This document shows, in pieces, positions 49,140-57,846 of a stretch of 64,000 nt of DNA (position 1 is the stretch's first letter; each line of letters opens with the position of its first letter). The translations under genes were made by a program, and so were the position numbers. This DNA comes from Azospirillum brasilense (lineage in GTDB: Bacteria; Pseudomonadota; Alphaproteobacteria; Azospirillales; Azospirillaceae). The stretch is taken from NCBI RefSeq assembly GCF_007827815.1, contig NZ_VITH01000013.1, forward strand, positions 116,352-180,351, in the 5' to 3' direction. A model generated the notes under the pieces. That model was not told where the DNA came from. It saw nothing but the letters and a program-made list of their open reading frames with translations, and did no database searches.

Positions 49140-50912
49140 TCAGCCCACGGCGTTGAAGTCGTCCAGCAGGGCGGCGATGCGCCCGCTGTCGCTCTGGTCC
49201 ATGATGACCCGGGCGCGGCGGGTGGCCTCCTGGAGGTCGAGCTTGCGGATGCGCCGCTTCACCAGGGGGATGGCCGGCGGCACCATTGACAGGTCGCGCA
49301 CGCCCAGACCCAGCAGCAGCGCCGTGTAGCGCGAATCGCCGGCGATCTCGCCGCAGATCGACACCGGGATGCGGGCGCGCAGCGCCGCCTCGATGGTGAA
49401 CTGGATCAGGCGCAGCACCGCCGGGTGCAGCGGGTCGTAGAGCGAGGCGACCTGCTCGTCGCCGCGGTCGATGGCCAGCGTGTACTGGGTCAGGTCGTTG
49501 GTGCCGATGGAGAAGAAGTCGGCGGCGTAGGCCAGCGCGTCGGCGGACAGGGCCGCGCCCGGCACCTCCACCATCACGCCCACCGGCGGCAGCGGGTCGG
49601 CGATGGGAACGCCGCGGCGGCGCAGGCGGCGGGCCACCTGGCCCATCATCTCGCGCACGCGCTGCACCTCGGCGACCGAGCAGATCATCGGCAGCAGGAT
49701 GCGCAGCGGCCCGTGGACGCCGGCCCGCAGCATGGCGGCGAGCTGCGTCTCCAGCAGCTTCGGCTCGCGCAGGCCCAGCCGGACGGCGCGCAGGCCGAGC
49801 GCCGGGTTCGCCGGCTCGCCGTAGCGCCCGGCCATCCAACCGGCCAGCTTCTCGCCGCCGACATCCATCGTGCGGGCGGTGACGGTGCGCCCGCCCATGC
49901 CCTCGATGATGGAGCGCAGGACGGTGTATTGCTCGTCCTCGTCCGGCAGCTGGTCGCGGTTCATGAACAGGAACTCGGTGCGCAGCAGCCCGATGCCCTG
50001 CGCCCCGTTCTCCAGCGCGTGGTCGAGGTCGCGCGGCAGCTCCAGATTGGCCTGGAGGGTCACCGCGGTGTTGTCGCGGGTGATGGCGGGCAGCTTGCGC
50101 AGGCCCTTCAGCTGCTCGCGCTCGCGCTCGCGCTCGGCGCGGCGCTGCCGGTAGTCCTCCAGCACCTCGGGGGCGGGGTCGATGATGACGCGCCCCTGCA
50201 CCCCGTCCACGATGACCGTGATCCCGTTCTTCAGCCCGGCCAGCAGCCCGCCGACGCCGAGCACCGCCGGAATCCCCAGCGAGCGCGCCATGATCGCCGT
50301 GTGCCCCTCGGCGCCGCCGAGCACGGTGGCGAAGCCGGCGACGCGGCGCGGGTCGAGCAGGGCGGTGTCCGCCGGGGTCAGCTCCTCGGCCAGGATCACC
50401 GCGCCGGGGTTGAGCATCGAGAAGGCCTGATACTCGTGGCGCATCAGGTTGCGGATCAGCCGCCGCCCGACCTCGCGCACGTCGGCGATCCGCCCGGCGA
50501 GGTAGCTGTCCTCCATGCCCGCGAAGGTCTGGGCGATGGTGGCGATCTCCGCCTGGACCGCGGCCTCGGCGTTGACCAGCTCCTGCTGGATGCGGCGCTC
50601 GACGCCGCGCGTCAGGCGGGAGTTGGTGACCATCGCCAGATGGGCGTCGAGAAGGAAGCCGATCTCCTCCGACGCCGAGCCGGGCAGCGTCAGCGCTTTG
50701 GCCTTCAGCTTGCGGATCTGGCGGCGTGCCTTGCCGCAGGCGTCGGCGAAGCGCGCGGCCTCGGCCTCCACCTGATCGGCGGCGAGCGTGTATTCGGGAA
50801 CGCGGACGGCGCCGCTCTCCACCACGTGGGCCGGGCCGATGGCAATGCCGGGCGAAACGCCCAGCCCGCGCAACGACCGTCCCTGGCCGGCGGCCGGAAC
50901 GTCAGTCTTCAT
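49140..50912 (-). CDS. ptsP: PTS enzyme I (phosphoenolpyruvate-protein phosphotransferase)
   Basis: 590 residues without the GAF domain of EI-Ntr. The phosphorylated His204 lies in GGAEGHTAIMARSLGIPAVL, and the PEP-binding C-terminal barrel (LLRTEFLFMNRDQLPDEDEQ; FFSIGTNDLTQYTLAIDRGD) is complete. It takes phosphate from PEP and passes it to HPr. It overlaps the HPr gene by 11 bases. With no sugar-specific EIIB/EIIC nearby, this PTS probably serves regulation rather than sugar import. Confidence 0.94.
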   Translation of the reverse strand: MKTDVPAAGQGRSLRGLGVSPGIAIGPAHVVESGAVRVPEYTLAADQVEAEAARFADACGKARRQIRKLKAKALTLPGSASEEIGFLLDAHLAMVTNSRLTRGVERRIQQELVNAEAAVQAEIATIAQTFAGMEDSYLAGRIADVREVGRRLIRNLMRHEYQAFSMLNPGAVILAEELTPADTALLDPRRVAGFATVLGGAEGHTAIMARSLGIPAVLGVGGLLAGLKNGITVIVDGVQGRVIIDPAPEVLEDYRQRRAEREREREQLKGLRKLPAITRDNTAVTLQANLELPRDLDHALENGAQGIGLLRTEFLFMNRDQLPDEDEQYTVLRSIIEGMGGRTVTARTMDVGGEKLAGWMAGRYGEPANPALGLRAVRLGLREPKLLETQLAAMLRAGVHGPLRILLPMICSVAEVQRVREMMGQVARRLRRRGVPIADPLPPVGVMVEVPGAALSADALAYAADFFSIGTNDLTQYTLAIDRGDEQVASLYDPLHPAVLRLIQFTIEAALRARIPVSICGEIAGDSRYTALLLGLGVRDLSMVPPAIPLVKRRIRKLDLQEATRRARVIMDQSDSGRIAALLDDFNAVG

Positions 50913-51243
50913 CGAACTTGCGGGTGATCAGATCCACGAGCGCCGCCATGGCCTCCTCGGCCTCGCGGCCATAGGCGTACAGCTCCACCGAGGTGCCGGG
51001 GCCGGCGGCCAGCATCATCAGGCCCATGATGGACTCGCCCGACACCTGCGTCTCGCCGCGCCGCACCTCGATCTCGCAGTCGAAGGTGGCGACCAGCTTC
51101 ACGAACTTCGCCGCCGCGCGGGCGTGCAGGCCGCGCTGGTTGCTGATCGTGACGGTCTGGCAGATCTCGGGATTCCTCTCCGGGGTCGGCCCGTCGCCGT
51201 CGGGGGCGCCTTGCGCGGGCGCCTTCTCGTCTGGAGAACTCAT
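50902..51243 (-). CDS. ptsH: HPr phosphocarrier with N-terminal extension
   Basis: 113 residues, about 25 longer than typical HPr because of a Pro/Asp/Glu-rich N-terminus (SPDEKAPAQGAPDGDGPTPE). The phosphorylatable His40 lies in RGLHARAAAKF and the regulatory Ser71 in SGESIMGLMML, exactly 31 residues apart as His15 and Ser46 in classical HPr. It accepts phosphate from EI and can be phosphorylated on Ser by HPr kinase. The start ATG 51243 lies 4 bases after the EIIA gene end. Confidence 0.93.
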   Translation of the reverse strand: MSSPDEKAPAQGAPDGDGPTPERNPEICQTVTISNQRGLHARAAAKFVKLVATFDCEIEVRRGETQVSGESIMGLMMLAAGPGTSVELYAYGREAEEAMAALVDLITRKFDED

Positions 51244-51247
51244 CGGG

Positions 51248-51649
51248 TCACCCGTCCGACAGCAGCGAGGAAGCGACGTTGATGTATTTCTGACCGGCCT
51301 CCCGCGCGGCGGTCACGGCGTGGGTCAGCGTCTCCTGGCGGCGCACGCTGGCCAGCTTGATCAGCATCGGCAGGTTCACGCCGGCGATCACCTCGACCTT
51401 CGCCTTGTCCATGATGGAGATGGCGAGGTTGGACGGGGTCCCGCCGAACATGTCGGTCAGCACGACGACGCCGGACCCGTCGTCCACGTCGGCCACGGAG
51501 TTCAAGATGTCCTGACGGCGCTGCTCCATGTCGTCGTCTGGGCCGATGCACACGGCCCGCACCTGCTGCTGCTCACCCACCACATGCTCCAGCGCGGCGA
51601 TGAACTCTTCCGCGAGGCGCCCGTGGGTTACCAGAACCATACCGATCAT
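51248..51649 (-). CDS. PTS EIIA of the mannose family
   Basis: 133 residues: MIGMVLVTHGRLAEEF with active-site His9, GSGVVVLTDMFGGTPSNLAI and VIAGVNLPMLIKLASVR are the EIIA(Man) hallmarks. In alphaproteobacteria this stand-alone EIIA works with HPr and HPr kinase in carbon/nitrogen regulation. It is located between rapZ and HPr as in relatives. The 113-base gap to rapZ may hold an internal promoter. Confidence 0.93.
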   Translation of the reverse strand: MIGMVLVTHGRLAEEFIAALEHVVGEQQQVRAVCIGPDDDMEQRRQDILNSVADVDDGSGVVVLTDMFGGTPSNLAISIMDKAKVEVIAGVNLPMLIKLASVRRQETLTHAVTAAREAGQKYINVASSLLSDG

Positions 51650-51762
51650 GGGACATCCTTCAATTCTGGAGCCTCCCCCGAAGCCACATTCTTATGGCGG
51701 TACTTATGAACGATCCCTTATCCGGATCGCTCCAACTCCCCCCGGGCCCCAACCTTCGGCTG

Positions 51763-52686
51763 TCAGCCGGCCCGCGGGGCCTGCCGTTCCAACTCCCGGT
51801 GGCTGATCCCGACCTTCAACCCCAGCCCGTCCAGCCACGCCGCCAGCCGTTCGGCGACGAACACCGAGCGGTGCTTGCCGCCGGTGCAGCCGACCGCGAT
51901 GGTCAGGTAGCTCTTGCCCTCCTGGTTGTAGCGCGGCAGGAGCGGCTGCAACAGGTCCGTCAGATGACGGAAGAATTCGGCGAAATCCGGGTCTCCCTCC
52001 ACCCGCGCCGCCACACGGGGGTCCAGGCCGGTCAGCGGTCGCAGATCCGGATCATAATGGGGATTCGTCAGGAAGCGTACGTCGAACACGAGGTCCGCCT
52101 CGCGAGGCAACCCCATCCGGAACGAGAAGGAGGTGACGAAGACCTGCAGCGCCGCCTGGGTCCCGATCTGGAAGTTGCCGGCCAGGATGCGGCGCAGGTC
52201 GTGGATGGACAGCTGCGTGGTGTCGATGGTCACGTCGGCCTGCTGCTTCAGCGGCAGCAGCATGGTGCGTTCGAGCTGGATGCCGTCGGGCACCGGGCGG
52301 TCGATGGCCAGCGGGTGGCGGCGGCGCGTCTCGGTGAAGCGGCGCTGCAGCGTCTCGTCCCCGCAGTCGAGGAAGACCAGCCGCACGTCCAGCTCCTCAT
52401 GGGCCTTCAGCGCCTCGACCTCCTCCAGCATGGCGTGGGCGGAGAAGTCGCGGGTGCGGCTGTCGATGACCAGGGCCAGCGGGCGCCGGCGCGGGTCGGC
52501 CTGTTCCAGCAGCGCCGGGACCAGCGAGAGGCGCAGGTTGTCCACCGCCTCGTAGCCGAGGTCCTCCAGCGCCTTCAGCGCGACGGACATGCCGGCGCCG
52601 GACATGCCGGTGACGAGCACGAGCTGCCCGCCCTGTCCCCCGGGCCGCTCCATCGGCTGGTCCTGAAAGGAATGGCGATCGGTCAT
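51763..52686 (-). CDS. rapZ: RapZ-family nucleotide-binding protein
   Basis: 307 residues of the RapZ/YvcJ family. The P-loop region reads LVTGMSGAGMSVALKALEDL, in which the usual Walker A lysine is Met33, so classic ATP binding may be weakened. The C-terminal part is complete, including VGCTGGKHRSVFVAERLA, which in E. coli RapZ binds RNA/GlcN6P. The start overlaps the hprK stop by 4 bases. The likely role is a regulatory adaptor in the PTS-linked cluster. Confidence 0.9.
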   Translation of the reverse strand: MTDRHSFQDQPMERPGGQGGQLVLVTGMSGAGMSVALKALEDLGYEAVDNLRLSLVPALLEQADPRRRPLALVIDSRTRDFSAHAMLEEVEALKAHEELDVRLVFLDCGDETLQRRFTETRRRHPLAIDRPVPDGIQLERTMLLPLKQQADVTIDTTQLSIHDLRRILAGNFQIGTQAALQVFVTSFSFRMGLPREADLVFDVRFLTNPHYDPDLRPLTGLDPRVAARVEGDPDFAEFFRHLTDLLQPLLPRYNQEGKSYLTIAVGCTGGKHRSVFVAERLAAWLDGLGLKVGISHRELERQAPRAG

Positions 52687-53174
52687 GGCAGGTTGGGCAC
52701 CTTTCCCAGCGAGCCGGCCCGCGCGGCGGCGGCGGCCAGTGTCAGCTTGGCCGGCGCCGAGGCGTCGAAGGGGCAGAGGGCGAGGCGCGGCACGGTCCGG
52801 TCGAGCAGGGCGGTGGTCTCTTCGTGGGGCAGGCGCTCCACGGCGCCGCGCGGCACCAGATCGACGACCAGAGCGATCTCCGCCTCCGCGGCGGTGGGCA
52901 TCGGCAGGATACCGACCCCCCGCACCTCCAGCAGTCCGGCCAGCGCCGCCGGCGCCGTCGCCATCACCCTGCCATCGTCCACGCGCAGCTCCACCCGGTC
53001 GTCGGCCACCAACAGCCCCCCTGCGTCGATCATCCGTAGGGCGAGATCGGATTTGCCGCTGCCCGACGGACCCCGCAGCAGCACGCCGACGGGCGTTCCG
53101 CCCCGGTTGCCGCCGTTTCCATGGCCGTCCCTCCATGGGCCGACCAGGACGCAGGTGCCGTGAATCGTTGCCAT
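52683..53174 (-). CDS. hprK: HPr kinase/phosphorylase, short alphaproteobacterial form
   Basis: 163 residues, covering only the C-terminal catalytic domain as usual in alphaproteobacteria. It has the early IHGTCVLVG, Walker A GPSGSGKS (35-42), ADDRVELRV, and the HprK signature LLEVRGVGILPM. It phosphorylates HPr on Ser71. ATG 53174 gives the family N-terminus; the frame extends upstream into non-conserved sequence. A Gly/Asn-rich insert (RDGHGNGGNRGG, 15-26) precedes the P-loop. Confidence 0.92.
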   Translation of the reverse strand: MATIHGTCVLVGPWRDGHGNGGNRGGTPVGVLLRGPSGSGKSDLALRMIDAGGLLVADDRVELRVDDGRVMATAPAALAGLLEVRGVGILPMPTAAEAEIALVVDLVPRGAVERLPHEETTALLDRTVPRLALCPFDASAPAKLTLAAAAARAGSLGKVPNLP

Positions 53175-53307
53175 GATCCCGCGAAGGTGAGGCGTGCCGC
53201 CGGTTCTGTCAATGGGATGCCGAAAATGCATCCTTTTCCCGCCCGATCCGCCTCCAATGCGCTGGCGCAACCGCCATGGCCCGCCGGCCGGCGCCCGGTT
53301 CCCCGTT

Positions 53308-53757
53308 TCAGCCCGGCCGGTCGCAGCCCGAGATCAGGCCCAGGCGGGGGCTGCCGGTGCGGCGGATGTCCAGCAGCTCGCTGGCCAGCGCGTCGCGGCG
53401 CCGGATCATCTCGTCCAGGTCGTTCAGCTCGGCGGCCTCCTGGCAGGCGGTGCGGAAATCCTTCTCGCGGGCCAGCCGGGTCAGAAGATGGCTGTAGCTG
53501 TCGGCGATGGTCGCCAGATGCCTCTGGGCGCCCTGGAGCGCCTGCGCGAGCTGCGTCCGCTCGTTGGCCGACGCCCGCATCATCCGGGCCAGTTCGCCCT
53601 GTTGGACGCTGGCGTCGTTGATCAGGCGGGCCAGCCGGTACCGGCGGAAATCGATCACCCGGGCCGACGCCGCGGCGGGCTCGCCGATCGGGCGGGGGGC
53701 GATCGGCTTGAGGTCGGGCTTAGCGTCCGACGTGGCGTCCGACGTGGCGTCTTGCAT
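53308..53757 (-). CDS. Hypothetical coiled-coil protein between chvG and hprK
   Basis: 149 residues from ATG 53757. A short repetitive acidic start (DATSDATSDAKPDLKP) precedes a long helical region (LARLINDASVQQGELARMMR; LQGAQRHLATIADSYSHLLT; LNDLDEMIRRRDALASELLD) that should form a coiled coil. No family is recognised. It sits between chvG and hprK on the same strand, where most relatives have no gene that I recall, and may be a regulatory partner. Confidence 0.55.
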   Translation of the reverse strand: MQDATSDATSDAKPDLKPIAPRPIGEPAAASARVIDFRRYRLARLINDASVQQGELARMMRASANERTQLAQALQGAQRHLATIADSYSHLLTRLAREKDFRTACQEAAELNDLDEMIRRRDALASELLDIRRTGSPRLGLISGCDRPG

Positions 53758-53923
53758 GGCCCCTCTTCCGGTTGGTGACGTCCGGTTGTCGAAAGGCCAG
53801 CCGTCGCAGGCGCGGGAATGACCGGAATTGAGCATCCGCCGCACCCACGACTTTGTCCATACGTCTTTTCTCAAATTGCAACTATGCCGCATCCACCATG
53901 TGGAAATCTCTCCCGCGCCTCCG

Positions 53924-55681
53924 TCAGGGGCGCGGCAGACGCACGGTGAAGACGGCGCCGATCGTCTCCCCGCCGGGCCCCAGCCGGTTGGCCGCCCGGA
54001 TGGTGCCGCCGTGGGCCTCGACGATCTGCTTGGAGATCGACAGGCCGAGCCCCGAATGGGTGCCGAACTTCTCGCCGGCCGGCCGCTCGGTGTAGAAGCG
54101 CTCGAAGATCGCCTCCTCCTTGCCCTCCGGAATGCCGGGGCCGTCGTCGCTGACCGTCACCTCCACCGCGCCGTCCGGGGTGCGCCGCGACGCCAGCCGG
54201 ACCTGCCCGCCGGGCGGCGAGAAGGACAGGGCGTTGGCGATCAGGTTCTGGAAGACCTGGGTCAACCGCCCCTCCAGTCCCTTCACGGTCAGGGACCCGC
54301 CGGGCGGCGGCTCGATGACGACGCCCGGCGCGGCCTCCACCCCATCCTCGTCTTCCTCGTCCTCCGCGGTGGTGTGGTGGATGTCGGCGAGCGTGCGCAG
54401 CATCGCGCCGATGTCCACCGGTTCCAGCGCGGCGCGCGACAGCTCGGCGTCCAGGCGCGAGGCGTTGGAGATGTCGCTGATCAGCCGATCCAGCCGCTGC
54501 ACGTCGTCGGCGATGATCGCCATCAGCTTGTCGCGGCGGGCCGGGTCCTGGATGCGGCTGACCGTCTCGACCGCGCTGCGCAGCGAGGTCAGCGGGTTCT
54601 TGATCTCGTGGGCGACGTCGGCGGCGAAGCGCTCGATGGCGTCCATGCGCGCCCACAGCGCCGCCGTCATGTCGCGCAGCACGCCGGACAGCTCCCCGAT
54701 CTCGTCGCCGCGGCGGGTGAAGTCGGGAATCTCGGTGTGGCGGCCATGGCCGGTGCGCAGCCGGTCGGCGGCCTGGGCCAGCTTGCGGATCGGCCGGGCG
54801 ATGGTGCCGGCCAGATAGAGCGACAGCAGGACCGTGACCAGAAGCGCCACCGCGAAGACGCGCAGGATGTCGGTGCGCACCGACCGGATCGCCTCGTCGA
54901 TCACCGTGCCGCTGCGCGACAGCAGCACCGCCCCCAGCACCTCCTTGTAGCGTTGGACCGGGACGGCGACCGTCAGCAGCAGGTTGGAGCGGGCGACGGG
55001 CGAGGCCAGCCGCCACACGGTCGCGCTGTTCTCACCGGCCAGCGCGCGCTCCACGTTGGGCGGCGGGGCCGCCGATTCGGCGGCGTGGCCCGGCGGCTCG
55101 CGGTAGAGCGGCAGGTTCTCCCGGCTCGGCACCACGTCGATGAAGCGGGCGTAGAACTCGTTGACCGCGCGCGACGCCGGGTCGCCGGAGGGCGGCAGCG
55201 GCAGCTCCTGGATCTCGATCTTGCCGGGCGAGCCGGTCAGCACGCGGCTGTCCGAGAGAAGGCGCCCGTCCGGGCCGTAGAGCCGGGTGTGAGTCTCCGT
55301 CGCCAGGGCCAGCCGGCGGATCATCTGGCGCCCCAACTCCGGCGACAGCTCGTAGCTCTCCTGGCCCGCCTCCGGCTCGTCGGCGGCGCGCTGCACGGCG
55401 CCCTCGCCAAGCGCCGAGGCGAAGATGCGCGCCTCCGTCTCCAGCGCGTCCAGCTCCGCCTGGACCAGCCGGTCCTGGTAGCGGCCGAGATAGAGCAGGG
55501 CGCCGACCAGCAGCAGCAGCGCCAGCACGTTGACGGCGAGAATCCGCAGGGTCAGCGGCGACGGCACGCCGCGCACCCGGCGCCGGGACGCGGCGCGCGG
55601 GGCGGCGCCGGGCTTGACGGGCGGGGAGGGGGCGTGGTCCGGCGCGCGGACCTCACTCCCTGTATCGGTAACCGACGCCAT
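53924..55681 (-). CDS. chvG: Envelope-stress sensor histidine kinase ChvG/ExoS
   Basis: 585 residues from ATG 55681 (overlapping the end of chvI by 29 bases). TM1 is SPLTLRILAVNVLALLLLVG, a periplasmic domain of about 230 residues follows, then TM2 (FAVALLVTVLLSLYLAGTIA), HAMP, HisKA with His358 in DVAHEIKNPLTSLRSA, and HATPase with DDGPGIPEGK and GLGLSISKQ. ChvG responds to acid or envelope stress and phosphorylates ChvI. A Pro/Glu-rich insert (TAEDEEDEDGVEAAPG) lies between the phosphoacceptor and ATPase parts. Confidence 0.9.
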   Translation of the reverse strand: MASVTDTGSEVRAPDHAPSPPVKPGAAPRAASRRRVRGVPSPLTLRILAVNVLALLLLVGALLYLGRYQDRLVQAELDALETEARIFASALGEGAVQRAADEPEAGQESYELSPELGRQMIRRLALATETHTRLYGPDGRLLSDSRVLTGSPGKIEIQELPLPPSGDPASRAVNEFYARFIDVVPSRENLPLYREPPGHAAESAAPPPNVERALAGENSATVWRLASPVARSNLLLTVAVPVQRYKEVLGAVLLSRSGTVIDEAIRSVRTDILRVFAVALLVTVLLSLYLAGTIARPIRKLAQAADRLRTGHGRHTEIPDFTRRGDEIGELSGVLRDMTAALWARMDAIERFAADVAHEIKNPLTSLRSAVETVSRIQDPARRDKLMAIIADDVQRLDRLISDISNASRLDAELSRAALEPVDIGAMLRTLADIHHTTAEDEEDEDGVEAAPGVVIEPPPGGSLTVKGLEGRLTQVFQNLIANALSFSPPGGQVRLASRRTPDGAVEVTVSDDGPGIPEGKEEAIFERFYTERPAGEKFGTHSGLGLSISKQIVEAHGGTIRAANRLGPGGETIGAVFTVRLPRP

Positions 55682-56348
55682 AGAGCGTTTCGATCTGCGC
55701 AAAGTCGGAATCAATGGCCTTGAACTTCTTGCGGAGCCGCTTGATGTGGCTGTCGATGGTGCGGTCGTCGACATAGACGTTCTCGCCGTAGGCGGCGTCC
55801 ATGAGCTGGTCGCGGCTCTTCACATGGCCGGGGCGCTGGGCCAGCGCCTTCACCAGAAGGAACTCGGTCACCGTCAGGTCGATCGGCTGGCCCTTCCAGG
55901 TGCAGGAATGGCGGGCGCCGTCCATGACCAGCGGGCCGCGGGTCAGCAGCACGCCGGGTTCCGGCGCGCTCTTGTCGCGGGTCGCCGCCTCGCGCCGCAG
56001 CAGGGTGCGGATGCGCTCGACGAGCAGGCGCTGCGAGAAGGGCTTCTTGATGTAGTCGTCCGCGCCCATGCGCAGACCCATCAGCTCGTCGACCTCGTCG
56101 TCCTTGCTGGTCAGGAAGATGACCGGCAGATGGCTCGTCTGGCGCAGGCGCTGCAGCAGCTCCATCCCGTCCATGCGCGGCATCTTGATGTCGAGCACGG
56201 CGAGGTCGGGCGGGCGCTGGGTCAGGCCGCGCAGCGCCTCGGCGCCGTCGGTGTAGGTGCGCACCTCGAAGCCCTCCGCTTCCAGCGCCATGGCAACGGA
56301 GGTCAGGATGTTCCGGTCGTCATCCACCAACGCTACGGTGTGAGACAT
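55653..56348 (-). CDS. chvI: Response regulator ChvI
   Basis: 231 residues: receiver with Asp53 in LAVLDIKMPRMDGMELL and Lys in DYIKKPFSQ, then an OmpR-type winged-helix domain (TVTEFLLVKALAQRPGHVKS; YVDDRTIDSHIKRLRKKF; YGVGYRYRE). It is the partner of ChvG. In alphaproteobacteria it controls envelope, acid-response and motility genes and lies near pckA. ATG 56348 fits the family start (MSHTVALVDDDRN). Confidence 0.93.
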   Translation of the reverse strand: MSHTVALVDDDRNILTSVAMALEAEGFEVRTYTDGAEALRGLTQRPPDLAVLDIKMPRMDGMELLQRLRQTSHLPVIFLTSKDDEVDELMGLRMGADDYIKKPFSQRLLVERIRTLLRREAATRDKSAPEPGVLLTRGPLVMDGARHSCTWKGQPIDLTVTEFLLVKALAQRPGHVKSRDQLMDAAYGENVYVDDRTIDSHIKRLRKKFKAIDSDFAQIETLYGVGYRYRE

Positions 56349-56630
56349 GTCGTTCGCGTTCCCAATCACACGCCCCGTTTTCGGCGACGGCCTGTGCCGG
56401 CGGCCAACTGAAGCGGATGGCCGGGCCGTTGATGTCGCTTACTACGGAAGAATGGTTTCGTCTTATTTCGAAATGCGGGCTTTCCGAATGCTCCACGACG
56501 ACCTATAGGCGGCGCAAAGGCATGAAAAGCCAACTTTTCGCTTTTCCCAACCTATTTGTCTGGGCCAATATGGCACCAATGCGGCGCCGGGGAAACGGTG
56601 CTGCGCGGGAGAACGCATTCGTTTCAGGGC

Positions 56631-57512
56631 ATGAGTTCCGACGAGTCCCCCATCCGTCCGACCCCGTCGGGGCCGGGCGCCGCGGCGTCATCGGACGTTG
56701 GCGGCCGAACGGGAGGTGCCGCAAGGCGCCTGATGCGTGGTGCCGGGCTCGCGGCGCTGTCCACCGCGTTCCGCGCGGATGACGCCCAGCAGGACGGCCG
56801 GTCCGCAGACCGGGGCGACTGGCCCTATCCCTCGCTGGTCCAGGTGGCCTTCGACCTCGACGGCACGCCCCTTCTCCTGCTCTCCACGCTCGCCGACCAC
56901 ACGAAGAACATCGCGCGTGATCCGCGCGTCGGCTTGCTGTTCGACGGAACGGCGGGGCTGGCGGAGCCGCTGTCCGGGCCGCGCCTGTCCGTGCTCGGGC
57001 GGGCCGAGCGTTCGGAGGAGCCGCGCCACCGCGCGCGCTTCCTGGCACGCCATCCCGGGGCGGCGCTCTACGCCGGTTTCACCGATTTCAGCGTCTACGC
57101 CGTGGCGGTGGAGCGTGCCCATCTGGTGGCCGGCTTCGGCCGGGTGCGGTGGCTCGACCGCGCCGACCTGCTGCTGCCCGGCGTCCCCGCGGCGCTGGCC
57201 GAGGCCGAGGGCGCCATCCTGGCCCACATGAACGCCGACCACGCCGACGCCTTGCGGCTCTACGTCACGGTTCTGGCCGGGCGTTCCGCCGAGGGCGCCG
57301 AGCCCTGGGCGATGACCGGCATCGACCCCGACGGCTGCGACCTGCGCCGCAGCGGCGAAATGGCGCGGGTTGATTTCGATCACAGCGTGGAAAACCCCGA
57401 AGACGCTAGGGTCACTCTCGCCGGGCTCGCCCGGCAGGCCCGCCAGAATGCGCCCGGCAGCGCACCCGGCGTGGCGGATGACCCGGTGGATTCGGACGAT
57501 CGTGACGGCTAA
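56631..57512 (+). CDS. HugZ-like heme/flavin-binding protein
   Basis: 293 residues. After a variable N-terminus, the region ~60-200 is a split-barrel of the pyridoxamine-phosphate-oxidase superfamily (PSLVQVAFDLDGTPLLLLST; LADHTKNIARDPRVGLLFDG). A C-terminal DUF2470 domain follows (GAILAHMNADHADALRLYV). This pair is typical of HugZ-type heme-utilisation proteins. ATG 56631 was chosen; upstream in-frame sequence is not conserved in style. It diverges from chvI across a ~280-base gap that must carry both promoters. Function in heme handling is inferred. Confidence 0.78.
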   Translation: MSSDESPIRPTPSGPGAAASSDVGGRTGGAARRLMRGAGLAALSTAFRADDAQQDGRSADRGDWPYPSLVQVAFDLDGTPLLLLSTLADHTKNIARDPRVGLLFDGTAGLAEPLSGPRLSVLGRAERSEEPRHRARFLARHPGAALYAGFTDFSVYAVAVERAHLVAGFGRVRWLDRADLLLPGVPAALAEAEGAILAHMNADHADALRLYVTVLAGRSAEGAEPWAMTGIDPDGCDLRRSGEMARVDFDHSVENPEDARVTLAGLARQARQNAPGSAPGVADDPVDSDDRDG

Positions 57513-57846
57513 CCACGACGCCGCGGCAAGCGGCGCGCAAAAAAGAGCGCAACCAGGAGAAAACGTCAGTGGACCATAACGGACCGACCCGTTGCCGTTT
57601 TGGGTTTGTGGCCCTGGGGCCACCCCTCTCTTGCCAATCAGGACATCGGGCGCGCCCGGGGGGCGCGTCGGGATGACCGCCGTCCGGCCTGCAGGCCGGG
57701 CTGCGGTGGTTTGAGCCGGCGGAACGACACCGCCACCGAACAAGGACGGCTTCGATAAGGGCCGAAAAGGCCAGCCGTCCAGACCTCCGGGCGCCGGCCC
57801 CCGATACCAGGGGCGGCGAACCCGGAGACGAGTTGAGAGGCAAAGG
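57513..57846. other. Structured non-coding leader of pckG
   Basis: A 334-base gap with no credible gene. It carries a GTGGCCC/GGGCCAC hairpin (57608-57614, 57617-57623), a GGCCTGCAGGCC palindrome near 57688-57699, and other G+C-rich inverted repeats. A GAGAGGCAAAGG before the ATG is the probable ribosome-binding site. The length suggests a long 5' leader for pckG, with the promoter probably close to the hugZ-like gene. Confidence 0.5.
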
